The translations under genes were made by a program, and so were the position numbers. From Scatophagus argus (lineage: Eukaryota > Chordata > Actinopteri > Scatophagidae), in contig NC_058507.1 of assembly GCF_020382885.2 (NCBI RefSeq), positions 436,501 through 500,500 on the forward strand: DNA of 64,000 nucleotides. Direction: 5' to 3'. Shown in pieces: positions 1-12,639 of the stretch (within the stretch, counting starts at the first letter, position 1; every line of letters begins with the position of its first letter). The notes below the pieces were generated by a model. That model ran no database searches. It was not told the origin of the DNA and worked only from the letters and a program-made list of their open reading frames with translations.

Positions 1-383
1 CGAGCTGAACGTCCTCCTCCTTCAAACGGTCCAAAGTGACGTCTTCAAATGTCCGCGACCAGCAGTCCAAAAGCCCCAAACATTCAGTTTGAGCCCAAAG
101 GCCTCACGCCCGAGAAGCTCACAGTTTAACAGAGGCATGCTGGGAAAAAAAACAAGAACTGAAAGTCTGCAGTGAGTGGCTGACATCACTGAAAGCGATG
201 ACATCATCAGCCACTGTCACCGGCCAACACGTCACTTCTCTCTGCTGGTGACATCACCAAGTACCAAACACTGAAATGGAGCCATGAAGCGAAAGATGAG
301 AGTTTGATTTAATATCCTGCAGCATCGTGACCACACACACACACACACACTCACTCACTCACTCTCACACACACACACTCACT

Positions 384-441
<58 letters not shown>

Positions 442-2080
442 GCCTAACAGCTGCTTTTATTTCAGTATTATTATTATTATTATTAAAATGTCACATTGAG
501 TTGTTAAAGTTTTGTTCAAGATTTTAATTATTTTGTCATTAGTGAATTTCCGGTTAAAAATATTAATTCTAAGCTACCTTCTTTATTTCCCTGCTGAATT
601 CTTGGAATGGTGGTGGTGGAATAATGAAGACTACGGCGCTCACATTCCCTCGCGTCCCCTCAGAGACGGTCACGAACCTGCACTTTGCCCAGTGCTCTTC
701 AGCTACGCGGCCTGAGTCCTCACGCCAGGCTCCGTTCAAAAATGTCGAAAATTATGATTCCTTCGCTGGTTAGCCTCTTTTTATGAAAGACGGGACAAAT
801 CTTACACGACTTTATTTTCACACCTGTCTCCGTGTTAATTCGGGATACATACAACGAACCAACAAGCAACTTATTTCCTTTAGAGTTTTAGGTGTTAACT
901 GATCCAAGCTCTCTGAGCAGCAGTCGAAACAGAAAAGAAGTTGCACATTGCTTTATGTAAACTGCTGCTTGCTGTACTGAGTGTATGCCGAGTGGAAGGC
1001 TCGTTAAGATTTATTTACAGTTTTAGCGTGTGTCTGATCACGGGTCAATATTTGCAGAAAGTCGTGTGTTTTGAACTCCACTTCATAAAACGTACATTCA
1101 ACCATGTTTTTGCTCTACTAACGGGAGCCGAACTGCGGCCAAAAGGGCACAAGTTAATGTTCGAGTTGAAGCTTGTTCGGTCCTTAAACGAACCAATTCC
1201 CACTCACCGTTTGCACAGGTGCCTTCACGGCCCCGCAGTAAAAACAGAAGAATCCACAGAAACGGCGTCATCTCCTCATTATCTCTGTGTGTAGCACATT
1301 AAACGGCTCAGCTCGGCTCGGCTCGGCTCGGCTCGGCTCGCACTCCCTCACTGGAGCCTCATTTCCAGCTGGACAAACAGGGTTTCCACCGGAGGGAAGC
1401 GCAGCCGTTCAAATCATGAGGCGAACGGAAAACAAACGGATTACAAATCAAAGTTTACTTCTGCTTCGCTGAAGGAGCGAAAAGCGCAGGAAGTTCATTC
1501 AGTCTGTTTTCAGGCTGCACGAGCACTTTCACACACATTCACGGCTTTCTCTGAGCGCAGACTGACGGCAAGTTACACGGTGAAACGCGACCACGCCGGA
1601 AATAACACGGAACTGCTTTCACAATAAAAGGAAACTGAATTTTAAAAAAATCCTGCGTTTTCCATATATGTTGCATTTCGTTTAGAGTTTCTCCCCTCCT
1701 TTTATTTACATTATCCGAAAAAAAGTCTCATGGGGTCTTTAAAATAATACTAAAATAAACTATTTTAAGCTTTTAAGTAAAAATAAAAAATAATCAGGTA
1801 AATCGGAAGTGTAGTTTACATTCCGTCTGGCTTCACATTAGTTGGTGCTCTCATTCCCTCCAGTAATGTCGATGGAGAGGGCGTGTGTGTGTGCGTGCGT
1901 GTGTTTGTATGTGTGTGCGTAGGTGTGTGTGCGTGTGAATATAATGATGGACTGACTGCGCATGACCGCCACCTGCTGGTGAGACCAGCTCTCAGAGCGC
2001 TCTCAGGGAGAGCAGATGACCTCATGTTGTTTTAAACTGGAGAAATCAAGAGCCAAGCACAACTCTTTACTTGAGTTAAA
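1..2080. other. Gene-free left flank with microsatellites
   Basis: I see no supportable gene here. The stretch holds a long interrupted (CA)n array near 329-438, an (ATT)n run near 464-483, five copies of CTCGG near 1310-1340 and a TG-rich run near 1885-1935. The longest open frame, a 117-codon plus-strand frame at 941-1294, has no recognisable domain and no splice context. The remainder looks like ordinary AT-rich intergenic DNA. Confidence 0.6.
329..438. repeat. (CA)n microsatellite with CACT interruptions
   Basis: Direct reading shows CA dinucleotides broken by ACTC blocks in the left half, then about 40 bases of pure CA. Open frames across it are low-complexity artefacts. Confidence 0.95.
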
Positions 2081-2084
2081 CATG

Positions 2085-2366
2085 ATTAAAGATTAAAAGA
2101 TTAAATTAAAGATTAAAGTGACATATTTTGTCATTGGAGGGAACTCACTCCAACGAAATTTGTTCTCTGCATTTAACCCACCCAAGTGACGTGCACACAC
2201 ACACAGCAAACCCGGGGCAGTGGGCGACCGCGTGCAGCGCCCGGGGAGCAGTGGGGGTTAGGTACCTTGCTCAAGGGTACCTCAGCCATGGACACCGGGA
2301 CGGGGAATCGAACCAGCGATCCATCGGTTACGGGTCCGACACCCTAACCGCTGATCGACGACTGAC
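2085..2366 (-). mobile_element. tRNA-derived SINE, minus strand
   Basis: On the minus strand the element begins with a tRNA-like head near 2366. It carries a pol III A-box-like segment (CAGCGGTTAG, about 2342-2353) and a clear B box, GGTTCGATTCC, at 2304-2314. A body follows that includes the common fish SINE/LINE segment reading gcatttaaccca on the plus strand. The 3' end is a short tandem tail of CTTTAAT-type units at 2085-2118. Head, body and tail in this order are diagnostic of a tRNA-derived SINE; the exact family was not determined. A truncated relative lies at 14640-14770. Confidence 0.8.
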
Positions 2367-2522
2367 CATGGTACTAATAGTTAGGAAAAGATATCCAACT
2401 TTTGTTACAACTACTTTTCCTCTCTTTACAAAACCAAATGTGATTACAATGCTGTGCTATCGATTTTAGTTGCAGAACTATTGATTCTATCAGAAGTATT
2501 ACTTCCGCCCAGAAGTTGATGT

Positions 2523-3060
2523 GTGATTCCCAAATCAGGCAGCAGGAGGTGCAAGATGCCAAATCTTAAAAATAGTAGATCACCTGGGAATGACGGCATT
2601 AGCTCAGAATTTTATAAAGAGTTTTCCGAGCTGTTGGCACCGTTTCTTTTTAGTGTTTTTACTGAAAGCACTGCGAGGGCAGAACTTCCTGCCACCATGA
2701 CACAGGGGTTAAGATGAACTTTATAGACTAATTAACTTTATTAATTAGTCTAATACCTAAACCCAAACAGGACTTGCTTCTTATTGGTAACTCTACTAAA
2801 CAATGACTATAAATTATTTGCTTTAATTTTTGCTAAGTGATTTAAAGGAGTTTTGGACTCGATAATTGATGAAAGTCAGTCAGGTTTCATGAGTAAAAGG
2901 CACGTTTTTTAATATTTTTTTCAATGCGACGAAAACTCGTTATACAAATGGTAATAGTTCAGTAAAACTGAGAAATGTTGCTACACAGAGGTTTTATCAG
3001 GAGACAGGCATACAACAGGGCTGTCCTGTTTCTGCCTCCTCCTCCCCAGTCTTGTTAAAG
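2523..3060 (+). mobile_element. Degenerate L1/Tx1-like LINE reverse transcriptase relic
   Basis: The open stretch at about 2568-2680 reads SPGNDGISSEFYKEFSELLA, the start of the reverse transcriptase region of L1-type elements (SPG-DG-EFYK). Downstream, in shifted frames, come remnants of the next motifs: a proline-lysine segment, a DESQSGFM-like segment near 2866-2895, and TGIQQGCPVSA near 3005-3040, the GI-QGCPLS motif. Multiple stops and frameshifts show it is long dead. Subfamily is inferred from motif spacing only. Confidence 0.75.
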
Positions 3061-4085
3061 GGGAAATACTCTAGTAAAGTACCTCAGATTTGTACTGAAC
3101 TACAGTATTTGAGGAAATATACTTGCTTACTTACTTTCCCCCGCTGATGATACATGTATGACAAATGCAACACTTTGAAGGGAGCCATTTGTGCTTTTAC
3201 TTTTGATACTTTTATTACATTTTTAATGCGGGACTTTTACTTCTAACAGAGTGTGTCTACACTGTAGCATTAGTACTTTTACCTCAGTAAAACATCTGAG
3301 TACTTCATCCAAGACTGAACAGCTGGACTGAACCAGAATCTGTGGAATCCACCAGAGGTTTTGACAGTCTGTTATCCTGCAAAGTTTGTTTAAAACAATC
3401 AACAATAATCAATAATAATCAGTAATACTCGATGAGGACAGCAAGAAGACTTTGGACAAACTGGATCAGAAGCTTCTGGTTCCTGTCAGCAGAAACACAA
3501 GACAAACACTTTGAGACATTTGGGTGCAGTTCATTCTTGTGAAATAAGACAATAAAATTAAACTTTGACTTGTCTATTAAGCGTGCGTTAGCGCCTACAG
3601 AACATAACGATCTGACTGCCGGATGGTCTGACAACAGACATCACTTCCTGTTTCCTTCTGACTGGCTTCGTCCTATCAGTGAGCTTCACCTGCAGAGCCT
3701 GAGAAGTCTCCCTCAATGACCAGTGAAAACAGGCGGACTGGCCCTTTAACTGCTTTACTCTTAGCTTTACTTCAAATATTAACAGTTCAAACATTTCAGA
3801 TGAATGTAAAAATACTCCATAATGTGAAATGATGTGAAATAAGCCAATCAGTGAGCAGAAGTCACTGATAAGCTGCTCTGATTGCTCAGGTGTTTCACTG
3901 CAGGTGGCTGAAATGTTTCTGTCTGCATTAATCATCCACAGAACAGCAGCAGAGGTTTGACAGTCTGGAACCAGATTTTCTCTTTCAGCTGTAATTTGAT
4001 TTTTTTTCCTTCTGTTCTGGTGGAAATGAAGAAGCTTAACACACTTTCATTCAACACACTGTGGAGCCACGAGTCTCCATAAACT
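3060..4085. other. Intergenic stretch, no gene seen
   Basis: AT-rich sequence with several short unrelated open frames on the minus strand (for example 3588-3935). None has recognisable domains or conserved splice context. I see no RNA gene. Confidence 0.5.
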
Positions 4086-4410
4086 GTTTATTCCAACCAC
4101 TGACCGTATATAAAGATGGAGGACATGACATCCGCATCGCCCCCTGGTGGTGATGGTTTCTGTCATTTCAGTCGTTCTTATCACAACGTTTTTGTTCAAG
4201 TGATTTTTCTTCAGTTTGGTTTTAATGAGTTATTTGATGCTATAAAAAGGGGCTGAAGCGTCATGAGTGACAGCTGAGTGCTGCTCCTGATTGGCTCAGC
4301 CGGGTGTCCTGACGGGAAAGTGATACTACGACTCCGCCCCCCGATCACTACTGCACAGACTCTGGCTTCAAATGACATCACCAGAACAAGATGGCAGCTC
4401 TCGTATCTGG
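4086..4410. repeat. Dispersed repeat, copy 1 (relative at 28784-29010)
   Basis: From about 4172 to 4410 the sequence closely matches 28784-29010 in the same orientation. Shared blocks include ttttaatgagttatttgatg, the gctcctgattggctcag block and actgcacagact. The preceding part (4086-4150) resembles the terminus of the repeat family present at 37155-37530 and 56365-56785. No coding capacity was recognised, so these look like non-autonomous elements or old insertions. Confidence 0.7.
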
Positions 4411-4426
4411 GAGACGACCATCGATC

Positions 4427-4432
4427 TTTATT
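4427..4432 (-). terminator. Candidate LRRC57 polyadenylation signal
   Basis: The plus strand reads tttatt, which is AATAAA on the minus strand, about 415 bases beyond the LRRC57 stop codon. Only the hexamer supports it; other signals could be used. Confidence 0.25.
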
Positions 4433-4832
4433 TACGTCAGCGGTTCTAAGAGAGACATTCAGATGAAAGTTACCGTTAAAGAAAAAAAATAATTTAAAGA
4501 CAAACATTAAATATCAGAGAATCAACAAGCATTGTGTTAATGTTTCAGTTCAGTGAAGGTTTCTTCTTCTCTTGGTTAAATCTGTTTCTTCATGTCCTCC
4601 AGGTTTCCGTGTGTCCGTCCATCTATAGGATAAATCAGACCGGAAGCAGCAGGTCTTGGTGTTGGACAGATGTCCTCTTTGTCTCAGTTTGCAGTCTGGC
4701 AGCCAGAGGGAGCGAGGGGGAGGCATGTGAGGGGGGACTGTCCCAGTTGTATGTGGTCTGTTTTTCAGCAGCGGCAATGGGTGGAGTCTCTGCTGACCCC
4801 GTCTCCAGGTGCTGTCCTGAGGTGCAGACTCA

Positions 4833-7292
<2,460 letters not shown>

Positions 7293-7369
7293 TCACTCCA
7301 CCTCACTGCGGACAAAAGCACCGGAGATTCAGCTGCACTGTTGGTTTACAGCAGTAAAATTAGATAAGA

Positions 7370-7440
7370 CGAGATTAGATGGGCCTTTATTGGTTAATAT
7401 TAGTCCCAGAGAGGGGAAATTCTCTGAATTGGAGTGAAGC
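7370..7440 (-). mobile_element. Short LINE 3'-end remnant
   Basis: The minus strand reads a 3' UTR end of the gggactaatattaaccaataaaggcc type followed by a TCTAATCTCGTCTTATC-like tail. This resembles the LINE 3' ends at 12170-12210 and 36240-36345. It is too short to classify further. Confidence 0.5.
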
Positions 7441-7783
7441 TAATATAGCTAATAAAGCTCATATCCAACCAGGACGTGGTCGATATCAGTCCCGGGATGA
7501 CGGCTTTAACGGTGCTGGTGCTCCTCCTCTTCCGGTCGGTGTTAATGAGATCACACGGTAAAATCCCTGCAGAGACCAGAGTCGTCAACAACAAGCAACA
7601 GGCTGCTGGGAGAGATTCATTAGCATTTAGCTGCCGTGACCGATGTTACTGTGCTGTTAAACTAACTCACAAACAAGCCGTGGACACCACGCAATGTTTA
7701 CGGGCGGGAGCGACACAGCAACGTTAGCCTGCTAGCCGCCGCCAAACAGCTAAACAAACAGGAAGCACGAAGGTTTTACTTAC

Positions 7784-7950
7784 ATCAAAGAAAACATTAA
7801 AATGGAGCCATTCGTCCGAATCTTTCGAATACTGTCTGATAAAATGTGTGAATACAGCTGAAAGTGTACAGAGCAAAGTGTGGCCGCCCTGTTTCAGTGG
7901 AGTCCCACAGCTCTGAGCCGAGTGGCACAGCTGAGGGAACACGTCACGCC
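7784..7950 (-). other. lrrc57: Inferred lrrc57 5' UTR exon
   Basis: A strong minus-strand donor GAT|GTAAGTAAAA places an exon end at 7784. This is upstream of the ATG exon, whose start codon is preceded by untranslated sequence. The upstream boundary is a guess based on the promoter-like motifs near 7940-7962. Transcript data would be needed for the true transcription start. Confidence 0.4.
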
Positions 7951-8250
7951 TGGGCATGCGCAGTCTCCCTCTGTGGTTCACACCGTTCATATGAACGAGT
8001 ACGAATAAAAACGTTGAAAACTAATCAGTCAACGTCACTAAGAGATCACATATTAGAATCTGTTTGATGATTATATTATGACTGAACTAACAAATATAGT
8101 ACCTGTACTGTAAATCTAATTCCAACTGCTTGACATTAGAGAGAAACCGCCCACTGGAGGCTGTAGGAACTAACTACTTCCAGAAGGTGGCAGTCATGTG
8201 ACACTGAGGATGTAAGCGTTCGTCAAACCTCGAAGAAGAGGACAACAAAC
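7940..8250. promoter_or_regulatory. Likely bidirectional lrrc57/haus2 promoter
   Basis: The interval lies between the inferred 5' UTR exons of two divergent housekeeping-type genes. It carries an NRF1-like half palindrome ggcatgcgca (7953-7962) and an acgtcac CRE half-site (7941-7947). I see no convincing TATA box. A bidirectional promoter is inferred from the head-to-head arrangement; the motifs only support it. Confidence 0.5.
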
Positions 8251-8306
8251 GTCTAGGCGGGTGGAGTTGGAGCGGTTGTAGTTTTACAGGGGACTGTGGT
8301 GTGAAG
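8200..8306 (+). other. haus2: Inferred haus2 5' UTR exon
   Basis: GTGAAG|GTAAGAAC at 8301-8312 is a strong donor, and the first coding exon starts directly behind a gtttcag acceptor at 8639-8645. Together they suggest a noncoding first exon ending at 8306. The 5' boundary is unknown. Confidence 0.4.
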
Positions 8307-8453
8307 GTAAGAACAAACACCAAACTGTTACCGCAATCCTTGTGTTTCCGCCTTCCGCGTGACCGTAACAGCACGACTTTAACAGGCGTTAGTTAGAAGG
8401 TGGCGAGGCAGATTCGCTTTTTAAAGTCTGTCTGCTTCTGTTTTAACACGCAG

Positions 8454-8461
8454 TGACGTCA
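8454..8461. promoter_or_regulatory. Perfect CRE palindrome TGACGTCA
   Basis: Exact eight-base cAMP-response-element consensus, located just downstream of the inferred haus2 first exon. Occupancy by CREB/ATF factors is inference. Confidence 0.4.
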
Positions 8462-8645
8462 CAAGAACATACACGAAGACTTGGAGTCTACGGGAACGAT
8501 TGTTCAGTTCGGCTAATGTACAGTTCGACTGTGTTATTTGTACTTGAGTAAACACAGGTAGACTTCAGTCCAGGTGAAGGCAGTCATGTCGAACTAACAC
8601 GGAAAGAGAAGTGAGGACGTACACGTTTGTGTGTGGATGTTTCAG

Positions 8646-8732
8646 ATGCATCAGTGGGACTTGTCTCCGTTCACGGTGTCTCCAGCTGCCAGCCTGTTGT
8701 CCAGATGTGTCTCCAGGGGAGCTTTGTCTCAG
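8646..8732 (+). CDS. haus2: haus2 coding exon 1
   Basis: It has 29 codons, MHQWDLSPFTVSPAASLLSR onward, ending at CAG|GTCAGA. N-terminal similarity to human is weak (the W-D-P context only). The exon is placed by frame continuity and splice sites. Confidence 0.75.
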
Positions 8733-10497
8733 GTCAGAACCTCCCATCAGGTCACATCAGGTTTCAGCCGGAGATGTGAACGAGTTTCACAGGCTGTCTT
8801 AGCATTCAGGCAATAAGGAAATAAAACAAACTCATTAAATGTCTAGAAGGGATATTTTCTTCTCACTAAACAGAAAAACCCCACCGTTCACCTTCTGAAC
8901 CCAAGTTTGTCTCTCTGACCAAACGAAGACGAGCTGCAGATCAGTTTAGTCCTGCTGAGCTGTCAGGTGCAGGAACTGATGCTGTTCTCCACCTCTTCTC
9001 AGGAGGCAGTAGACTCCGCCTCCTCCAGGTTGAGCCCCGCCTTCTCTGCTCACCTGCGTGAGGCTGAACAGCGCATCAGAGCGCAGACACAGCTGGACGA
9101 GGTATGCTTTGTTCTGACGTCACTTCCGGTTGATCTGCGCGCCCAGGAAAGTCTGGACCGAGTCTTTTTACAGGCCTGGAAATAATAACATCATCATATT
9201 TGTTTAACTAAAAACACTTTTAAGCCAATGTTTGTTTAGCTCTGGTGTGTAACAAAAAACACCTGATTTCTATAGTGACACCTGTGCAGAAAGCATGTAT
9301 CACCTGTAAACCAGAATATCAGAACATAACACAAGCAAAAGTCAGAGCTGGCCTGAAAATAAAACGGTAATCACAAACTTTAAAACGTTCCGCTGTTCCT
9401 GTAACGGTTTATCAGAGGAACACTGAGGACTTCCTGTGGCCATCAGGATGCAGTTTCTTCATGCTGATTTGTCCTTACTGAGGCCAACTCTCATGTGTTG
9501 CAGCTGCAGCTTCGGGTGGAGCTGCTGCACGTTGAGAAGGAGAGCGCAGACGCCACCCACAGTTTCTACCTGAGTGAGTGTCCCGCTTCTGCTTCACACC
9601 CCACTTTAAAACGCCGAGCAGCTGTTCGATTCCGTGGGAAGCCGCAGACAGGAAGTCAGGCTGATCTGCTGTCCGTCATCACTCAAACTCATCATCGGTC
9701 GAAGCTTCTGGAAATGCGTTGTTATGTTAAATGACAGAAAATGTAAACAACTTTTTGATGTCACGTGCTGATTTCCTGCACGTTGTGATCTGCAGCTCGG
9801 AGGTTCCAGATGCTGCAGACGTTCTGCGCTCACCTGCAGGAGCTCCTGAAAGATCAGAACCACCTGAGGCAGAGGCTGATGAGGCCTCTGGGCCGAACCA
9901 ACCTGCCCGTCCAGGCCCACCTGCACAGGTAACACCCATCTGATGTCAGCTGGTCACTGCTGACTGTCCTCATGTCCTCAAACTGTTCACGGTCACAAAA
10001 ACTCACCTGGTCAGGTGACAGCGAGCAGCAACGATTAGTCCATTAATCAGTTGTCACCTACTTGGATAACTGATGATTTGTTCAGTGAAATGGGTTAGGG
10101 TCAAACAGAGCGATCGGGATCAGATCTTCTAGACCTCTGTGTGCAGCTGATCCTGGGTCAGACCCACAGGAGTACGTCTCCAGGTTGTGTTGGACATGTC
10201 TGCTGCATTTCAGGTTTGTGGTGGACCTGGTGAAGAAGCTGCTGGACTTCATAGAGACCCTGGAGGGGCAGCTGGTGTCGGTCCGCTGCAGTCCTGCCGC
10301 CAGAGACCTCGTCGTTCAGCTGGTGAGTCACGTGACTTCACCGCAGCTGCTAATAGAGCACATTTTGACCCCCGCTCTCTCTCTCTCTGTATCAGAACAC
10401 CTCTCTCGCCCAGTTACTGGCTCATGTAGCCGAGGTGGAGTCTCTGTCCGGTCAGGTTCTCCGGTGGAAGGAGGTGCAGCAGCAGTATGCTGAGTGA
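8646..10497 (+). CDS. haus2: HAUS augmin-like complex subunit 2 (HAUS2/CEP27), complete gene
   Basis: Six exons chain in phase: 8646-8732, 9003-9101, 9504-9573, 9796-9928, 10214-10322 and 10396-10497, giving 199 residues (human about 235). Segments LLHVEKESADATHSFYL, LKDQNHLRQRLMRPLGRTN and FVVDLVKKLLDFIETLEGQL line up with the human protein. The protein is largely coiled coil and is a subunit of augmin, which recruits gamma-tubulin to existing spindle microtubules for branching nucleation. The start at 8646 is chosen because a consensus acceptor (gtttcag) abuts that ATG; an in-frame ATG lies at 8637. The N-terminus is the least conserved part. Confidence 0.93.
9003..9101 (+). CDS. haus2: haus2 coding exon 2
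   Basis: It has 33 codons, phase 0 at both ends, between ttctcag and GTATGC. The sequence is helical and charged (SAHLREAEQRIRAQTQLDE), consistent with the start of a coiled coil. Confidence 0.85.
9504..9573 (+). CDS. haus2: haus2 coding exon 3
   Basis: Encodes LQLRVELLHVEKESADATHS and ends FYL plus one base. It matches the human segment around LEIELLKLEKDTADV. A second cag four codons in could give a slightly shorter exon. Confidence 0.92.
9796..9928 (+). CDS. haus2: haus2 coding exon 4
   Basis: A 133-nt exon encoding RRFQMLQTFCAHLQELLKDQ followed by NHLRQRLMRPLGRTNLPVQA. This is the best conserved part of the protein. Confidence 0.93.
10214..10322 (+). CDS. haus2: haus2 coding exon 5
   Basis: Encodes FVVDLVKKLLDFIETLEGQL and ends DLVVQL at a GTGAGT donor. 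It corresponds to the human YMVHLLELAVTFIERLE region. Confidence 0.93.
10396..10497 (+). CDS. haus2: haus2 terminal coding exon
   Basis: Encodes NTSLAQLLAHVAEVESLSGQ through QQQYAE and a TGA at 10495-10497. The fish protein ends here, shorter than the human C-terminus. Confidence 0.92.
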   Translation, partial: NTSLAQLLAHVAEVESLSGQVLRWKEVQQQYAE

Positions 10498-10642
10498 CAG
10501 CTCTGTATGATGAGCCCGGACTCCTCCTGGTCCTGCTTGGACGGACAGGGTCTGAACCTGGACTCTGTTCACGGTGCTTCCTGCAGTTATTATGAATTCT
10601 TATCATCATGTCAAATGTTGAAGGCTTCATGTTCGTTTTTGT

Positions 10643-10692
10643 AATAAAATCAGATTTTGGGAGACGTTTCAGTTGTGACTTTGTTAAATAAA
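10643..10692 (+). terminator. haus2: haus2 polyadenylation signals
   Basis: AATAAA hexamers occur at 10643-10648 and 10687-10692, about 150-195 bases after the haus2 stop. Either fits a compact 3' UTR. Confidence 0.6.
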
Positions 10693-10699
10693 AGTTGAA

Positions 10700-12000
10700 T
10701 GAAAGCGGATGATTTGAGCTGTGCTGAGGTGGAACAAACTACAAACCACAGAATGATGGAGTTTCACAGTGTGAGCGCAGGTAAGCACGTTTTCGCAGGT
10801 ACATTTACAAGGTAACGAAGTCAGCGACGGCTCTGAAACAAGTCAAGTCAAACAAGAAGCAAGTGAACATTTTCTGCTCAGGTTTCATCTCATTAGGATC
10901 AGGACTTTGTTCTCTGAATGAGGCTCACTCAGTTTGGTAGTTGTTTTTTTTGTTTTTTTTAAATGAATCTGGAATTGTTGTCATAGCAACAAAGCTTTTG
11001 GCGCTGCATTAGACTCACTGCGTCCACGTGAGTTACTCCTCTGTCTCGGGTTTGAGTTCCTGAACCAGTTAACCCACAGTTTCCCTCATTTCAGGCTTGA
11101 CTCACTGAACCTGCTTTCTGAAACGGGCCCCAGAGTTTGGACGTTTTCTTATTTTTCTGACTCGCACCACAACTCGTGATGTCAGCCGAACGTTTAAACA
11201 CTCATCAGTCAGACAAGACACGCCAAACCGTCACAGTGCACCTGTGACAGGTGAAACATCTCTGCACCTGTCTGAACAGATGCTCGCGTCACCTGAAGCC
11301 TTCTGAGAACAGCAGTGCAGGAACGTGGACTGGCGGTCTCCTGCGTGATGGACTCCAGTGTTCGTACAGAATAAACACTGAAGCAGACGGGATGCAGGAG
11401 TTCAGTTTCAGCGTCGGTTCAGTTTTCAGAGCATGTGACTGACCACGACTGCTGAGGGCAAACATTTCAACTCATCACCGCATTTTCAAGGACTCAGAAA
11501 TCCTGACAAAGGCTCAGTCACCTGAAAAATAAGATCTCCAACAGGTATCTCACTGTTGACACGTTTAATCCCATCAGCTGATAATCAATATTAAAATCAG
11601 TGAGGACATCCCTGAGTCGATGCCCACTTTCAGGTCAGGCTTTTAATGTGAAACCTGGACAGGAGTTCAGAGACATCACTCGTCCATCAGCAGCTTTGTG
11701 TCTTGTTCAGGGACACACAACAACGAGAGTCGGTCTGAGCTGCAGCTTCACCGTTTTGTGCAGAGCAACGCAGCCTGAAACAGATGGGAGTCGAACACAC
11801 TGACGTTACTCAAACACTTCACAACGTTAGCTCAACGTGACGTCATCACAGTGTCAACACGGGCCCAACACGACTGCACCACACATATCCAAAGGAAGCG
11901 AACATCATCTAGAAAAGCCTTTGGCGAGCAGCTCTCACTGGACCAGACACCATGTCACTGAAACAAATCGGTACAGTAATCAATCCACCCACTAATCATA
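10700..12000. other. Gene-free stretch
   Basis: No recognisable coding exon or RNA gene. Short open frames here lack domain similarity and splice context. Confidence 0.5.
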
Positions 12001-12009
12001 ACTTGAGGG

Positions 12010-12210
12010 ACTCTAGTGTGAACAGTCTTTTTCTCTTCTGTACTGTGTACAGCTGCAGGTACTAGTTTCCTGTGTATTCATTCTTTCTGGATGCTCATCC
12101 TTCTCTTATCCCTGCATGCTTTGCACCCTCCATATCCTGTTTGCTGCTGTAACTGTCATTTCCCAGTTGTGGGACTAATAAAGGATTATCTTATCTTATG
12201 TTGGCTCCAG
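12010..12210 (+). mobile_element. LINE 3' UTR end (CR1/L2-like)
   Basis: Ends with the characteristic tttcccagttgtgggactaa then taaaggattatcttatctta, that is, a 3' UTR end plus a short tandem tail. The same design occurs at 38300-38640 and 36240-36345. Only the 3' end is present. Confidence 0.65.
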
Positions 12211-12639
12211 TTCGATGCTACGTGGCTCTGAGCAGCATATGGTCACATGATTTAACACACAGTCAGCTGGTCTGAGTTTTCTGCCGTAAAACACACAGAC
12301 ATCAAAGTGGTATCATTAACTGTTAACTGGGCAGTTATAAACTCTTATTTCTGCCTTTTAATTAATGAACCGGGGATCCAGCTGTGGAACAGCTGACGTC
12401 ATCGTGTCCCTGTAGGATGCCATGTAGACTCTGTTCATTTCTAAGGATGAACAGATGGAAACACGACGTGTTTGAGACCAGGAGGCTTCAGGTTTCCACC
12501 TCACATCTCTCCAAGCTCCATACTGGAACATGATTGGCTCCACACTAGTGATGTCATAAATCCTGCAGTTATTACACAGACAGACGATGGATACGTTACT
12601 TCTGAATATAAGCCTGGTTTTTCTCCAGGTGTCCCACGT

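Noticed and set aside
941..1294. 117-codon open frame as a gene
   Set aside because: No recognisable domain, atypical composition, no exon context. It could be chance.
2300..2366. Standalone tRNA gene
   Set aside because: The A/B-box region is the head of a SINE; the cloverleaf is degenerate and followed directly by SINE body and tail.
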